Part shown: positions 57,601 to 63,600 of the stretch, one piece after another
How positions within the stretch are numbered: the stretch's first letter is position 1
How the letters are laid out: every line of letters starts with the position of its first letter
NCBI GenBank assembly: GCA_934045075.1
Contig: OW203734.1
Span: 10,861,516-10,925,515, forward strand
Origin: Yponomeuta sedellus
Lineage: Eukaryota; Arthropoda; Insecta; Lepidoptera; Yponomeutidae
DNA length: 64,000 nt
Reading direction: 5' to 3'
The notes under the pieces: generated by a model
Told to the model about the DNA's origin: nothing
The model's input: only the letters and a program-made list of their open reading frames with translations
Databases searched by the model: none
Translations under genes and position numbers: made by a program

Positions 57601-60600
57601 CGTATTTTCTTCGTAAAAGCTCAGCCATAGACTATTTTAGTGGGCGTTTTTAAGTAGCTTCCAGAGCGTGTTGCACGATCCTACCTCAAGTGCTGCTTTC
57701 TTAATTTATAAGATGTGTAAGAAAATACTATAAGCTAGTTATTATAGTTAGAGTAATAGAGATATATTTTATGTACTTATTTTTAGATAAGGTACATAGT
57801 GTAAGAAAACATGTTATTATTTGGTCTGATGGGGCTGACGTGACCGAAGCCTCTAAATAAAAATGAGGGTTAAGAAAAGTTGCTTTCTTTAATTTAATTT
57901 CATCAATCACTATCACTCTATGACGTCCTGCGTGCTAGTCATTAGTCATTGTAGTAGTCATTACTCTAGCACGCCGCGGATTTCCCCAGGATCTCCCCCC
58001 GCACCCCTGTCCTGTGCGACGACCCGCTGGGCGCGCTCCGCGAGGCGGAGCCCCCGCCCTCGCCGCCGGCTGCCCCCGCCGCGGAGTCCCCGCCCCCGCC
58101 CCCGCGGCCCGAGTTCAGCGTCAGCCCCAAGCTGTTCCATCGCCGCAGCAACTCCTTTCAAGACGACCTGCCCGCTGCGCACGACGGGTAAACGGCTTCC
58201 TTTGTTAGTTTGTTGGGACTGTCTATGTAACGAATTTTGATAGAGCGAAAGAGGCTCGTCAACCCAGAGCTATTCCACAGCAACGTGCCGCAGCAACGTG
58301 TTCCCAGGAGGTTCTGCCCGCTGCGCACCAAGGGTAAACGGCTTCCTTTGTTAGTTTGCTAGGACTGTTTATCTAATGTTATTTCACGCAGCAACAGAGT
58401 TTCTTCAGCCCAGAGCTGTTTCACCGCAGCAAGCAACTCCTTCCAGGATGACCTACCCGCTGCGCACGACGGGTCAACGGCTTCCTTTGCTGGTTTGCAG
58501 GACTGTCTATCTAACTAATTTTGGTAGAGCGAAAGAGGGTCGTCAGCCCAGACTGTTCCATCGCCCTAGCAATTCCTTTCAAGACGACTTACCCGCTGCG
58601 CACGACGGGTAAACGGCTTCCTTTGTTAGTTTGCTAGGACTGTCTATCTAAAATGTATTTTGACGCAGCAACAGAGGATCGTCAGCCCAGAGCTGTTTCA
58701 TAGCCGCAGTAACTCCTTACAGAATGACCTGCCCGCTGCGCACGAGGGGTAAACGGCTTTCTTTGCTTCTTATCGTATCGGTGACAAACTATTAAATTTT
58801 TACTGGTTCAGATCTCGTGCACGCGTACACCAACTTCCAGCTTCCTTTACAACTGTGTACTATATATCTGTTATAATGCAGTGCCAATTTTAACACTTAT
58901 GGATCGTAGTGAGAATTGGGCATAGAAGAAGAAAGAAACAAGAAAGTAGGATCAATGCGAGAGATGAGGTCCACGAGAAGTTTGTATGGTGTTGCTTATC
59001 CGGACATTCGAATGTGACAGGATACGCAATAGCGTGATTAGAGAACGTTGATGACTGAAAGAAGATGTAGTGATTACAATTCAGTAAGGAATGTTGCCTT
59101 GGTTTCGACTTATTAGGACTTATTAGGACGCAGGAAGAATGATTGATAAAAGGAATATATCGAGTGAATGTGGTTAAGAGTACCGGTTAAGGACGTCCCA
59201 AGCGTACAAGCTATAGGACCAAACCTAACATATTAATTCACTAACGCAGATAGAGAACACTTTTTGCACGTCAGAAATGATGAGCAGAGTAGCTAGCCCC
59301 CTTTGAAACGCATGACCTCGAAGGATCTGAGACAGGGGAATCAGTAGAATCCGTGACCTAAGGAACAAAAATTCTGTATCAGTTTTGGTTCTTTAGTAGG
59401 ACGTATCACAGCCTGCATAACATAATTATTGTGTATCCCAATGGAATAGATATGAAATTAAACTAAAGTGAATGATACAAAGACTGGGTTACATCTGTCA
59501 TCTCTTTCGAAAACGATAGGTTCTGTTCGACGCTTTACATTAATTATTCTTGAAGTGAAAACTTAATCGCATCTCTTCTCCAGTCGATCGGTGACGCTAA
59601 ATCGCATATAATCGGCTCTATTCTTCATCTTAAAAATCCTTATGTTTTTGAAATCATGTACGTAGTCACATCTAATTGTGTGCCCACAAAGCATCCTTAT
59701 TATTGATAGAGTTTTGTGGAAATTTGCGTTCATAATGGACAATCACAGCAATCTTTCATGGTTCTATTTAAAGTGCTTGTCCATCGTTGCAAATTATCAG
59801 TCAGCTCTTTACATCGAATACGTATGCACATTTTACATTTCTTCCAAGGACGTGTTTACTCATTGATGATCATTGATCTCGTACACTAACAATATGTTAA
59901 TGTACTGTCAACATTACAGCTGTCGAATGTTTTTTTCGTATGCACTTTGGTCAACTGACAGCTGTTAACAGTAGATAAAAGTATTTAGAGGCTAAAAATT
60001 CGCGACCCGCGACCTCTGGCTATCCGTGCCAGAGGTCGCGGGTTCGAATCCCGGCATGGGTGGAATTTTTAGCCTCTAAATAGGTTTTTAAAATTGTCCT
60101 TAGCACGGGTTAGTGCATTGAAAATAAAAATAGTATAGTAGATAAACGGCTTGTTAGTGCATCAGAAACCGGGTTAGGAGTGTGGACATCTCCTTCCTTA
60201 GTCTTACTAACTCACTAATACAGTAGCGCTAGTACAGTCCCCCAATGAAACGTGATGACCTCGATGGAGTTTCCTCTGTGACAGGGGAATGCGCAGGAGT
60301 GACACGGCGCCAGGCGGCACAGTCGGCTCCAGCCTGGCCGGCTGGGGAAACACACTCAAGATCAGCTTCGGGTGAGTGCACTCAGATTTTTTCTGTGTTC
60401 TGTAGGAGACTTGATTCACTCGTAGAGTAGAATTTTCACCTGTCTTTATGACCCTCCTAAATGGAAGAGTAAAAATCAAGACTAATTCCTCTCACGTACG
60501 AATAAGCCTTCATTTCACAAATTGTAGCTGCTATGAGTACCACTACGATAAGTAAATAAAAAAAATCTTAATACACGCTTAGCAGGGCAGTAGGGTTAAT

Positions 60601-63600
60601 CTACGATCAGTGGTCCGACTGTCAGTTGGTATAGTTAGAGAATTTGAACGAGGAGGAAACTAAGGATTCAAGTGTAAAAAGTTTACAAACTTCAATCATA
60701 CCTCCTAATTTCTGTCGAATGTCCAGCTATCTAGGCCACATTTCATATAAAGACTATGACGATTCTATGTACATGGTATAGGCGAATAATCCACAGATTA
60801 ACAATAACAGTATCAAGACTTATTGTAGCAATCGGCTATTTCAAGTAGGTACATAGTATTTTCAAAATAAATTATAAATTGTAGTTTTATGAAACTCGGC
60901 CCCAAGGCAGGAACTGGGTAGACCGTGTCCACCATAGGACATTGGGTTATCGCTTTTTCTGGTGCTCATACTCTGGACAGTACTCAAACCGAACTAAATC
61001 GACTCCAGTACCAATGATAGATAGCTTGTACCCACGCCTACTGATTGTAGATTGGCTGTAACTAAGTTTTGTTTTGTCGTTTGCATGCCAGTTTTTAGTA
61101 ATAATTTTTATAGAGAATCTTTTCTTTAGTCATTTTTTCACTAGCTGGCACGCGCCATAATTTTACATACGGGGAGTAACGCAATAACCATATACATCTG
61201 ATAATGGGTCCTACTCGTGCGCCTGCCAAAAGTGCCTCCTTGCTAATTCAAACTTATTATTTTTCTATAAATCGTGTTTTATTTTTCATCTTGGAAGAAT
61301 ATTAGCATGTTTACAGTAGAAAGTTATGTGATAGCAAATCATGGTGTTATCTACATTTTTTGTTATTTATTCAACATAACTCAAATAGCTTAATCAATCA
61401 CAAGGGTGTTACATTGCATAACAGTAGGAGAGCCCACAGCGTAACTATAGTTTGCAACTCTTATTTTTTCGCTTTTGTTTTTGGTACAAATCAGAGATTG
61501 CACAGCAACGTGTGTCAAGCCCTCATTTTATTTGGCGATAGGAGTCGTGCAGCGTACAGTCGACAACATATCAACCTTTACATGCGTGCACTCCACTCGG
61601 TTAGGTTCCGTTTTACTTTGCAGCACAAATGCAAAGATTGAAGTGCTGCCGAGTGTACAAGAAACTAGTGATTGTAGCTGCCAACGCATGACGCCGGCAC
61701 GCCATTACGCCCTCATAATACAACCTCAATGTTGTCGTAGATCATCTAACGCATTTTATTTTTGGATTTTCGCTAACAGCACTGTAATAAGCTTGTGTAC
61801 GCTAGCCTGTTTGTTCATCTAGACGGTACTCGCCCGCGCGCCTTTCCTTGCGCAAAGAGAACATGAGCATGAAGGTCGGCAAGCAAATGATCGAGACCTA
61901 CTTCAGGTAAGTTGCGTTGCACGTATGGTTTTTCTTTTTAAATTTTATTTTAGTGCTATTTGGAATTCATGTACATAAGGAGATACAGACTAGGGGAGGA
62001 CAACGTCACGATATCAGTCCGTGTATGTCCCCACTGCTGAGGCACGGGTCTCTTCCTGCATCGCAGGAAGGTTAGGCCATACTACACCATGGAGCCCAAG
62101 TTCGGGTTGGTGGAGAATTGTAAGCCAGTGGTAGGCCATACAACAGCACGATAAAAGTTTTATCCCATTATCGGCTACCACCATGCCGCTACTCGATAAT
62201 GGTATAACACTTTTATCTTGACTCTGTGCTCCCCTAGCAGAACTTACCTATAACATAACATCCTTCATCAGCGTTCTTGAGTGGAGATCGCGACTCGGCA
62301 AACGTAGTGTAGGAAAAACTGCAGGCAGATGCTGGATGTGTCAAGCTGGAGACAGGGCGCTATGGCGCTCATTAGGGGAGGGCTATGTCCAGCAGTGGAC
62401 TAGTACAGCCTGACGACGACTTCATCAGCATGTGTACGAATGCCGTTTGGATGTTTACTCCCTTTGGTTTCTACTTGTCCTTCGGGATCCGCATCCCGGA
62501 ATTGAATTGACGACGTACCTACATAAACTTGTGGCAAGCAGCTGTCAAATCTGCACACTCAATATATAATCCTAAAACAAAATAACAAACTTTATTTATC
62601 ATTTATCTTGACCTCTCCAAAGAGATTTAAAAAAAATTCTGCATGATCTACATTTTGGCAGAAATGTAAAATAAAATTACGGACATTTTAGTCATGTATT
62701 AATTTTCATACGAACGACCGAGGGACCCTTGAAGTCTTTTACTTCTAGCGTCCCATTCCTCAAGCAACCTCCACAATGCAAGGCCCTACTCCCAATTCCA
62801 GCCCAACCAGCATAGCCGGCAAGAAGTCCAACGAGATCTTCCAAAGCGGCCTTAGCAGTCTCAAGTCGGCCGCCACCAGTATGGCGAAGAAGTTCGACGA
62901 TATCAAGGAGGTTATATCGGCTAACTCGACGCCGGTGAAGGGAGCTATTGGCAACGCGACCAGCGCTCTCACCAGCCTTATTACGGAGGAGGACTCGACG
63001 GATGGCTCCTCGGAAGTTAACGCTGATGGTGAGCAGGCCCTAGACACTAATACTTATAGTCTGTTAGCTTTTAAATTATACCTCGTTTACTATCGGATAT
63101 ATTCGTGTAATAGAAATATCGGAACTAATATGACACTTAATTTCGAAATCAGAACTCGATCATCAGTACGAAAACCGGCGAAAAATGGCGAAAACCGAAG
63201 CCTACTCTAGAGCCCGAGGTATATTCTAAAAGCTAACAGACTATACATAGTTTTTCAATAGAATTATATAAGCACGACAATAGTTGACTTAATTTGGTAG
63301 TCTACCAAGCAATAGCAGTACAATGTCATTCCAGCGGTAGGTATAACCCGCGCAAATTAAATAGACACCTCTCGCGAAGAATATCGAATCGGGAGAGGCA
63401 CTGAATTAAATATAACGGATTATACCATTAGCGCTCGTGGCCTAGCCGAACCGAGTGACTGGAAACAATCATTTGATTTAAGCAGGCGCGGTCAAGTGCA
63501 GTCCGTCCCGTGACTGCCGCTAGTGGCATTTTTTCCGAGCGCTTCAGTGCTTCGCAAGGCACGTTAAGCCATTAGAGCCGGCTGTCATGTAATGGCAGAC

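Noticed and set aside
57961..58182. Antisense glycine/arginine-rich frames opposite exon 23
   Set aside because: They mirror the proline/alanine-rich sense coding sequence of high GC content.
61360..61822. Two overlapping frames of 93 and 115 codons in intron 24
   Set aside because: No domain, overlap in two frames, and they lie between two well-supported Crag exons.
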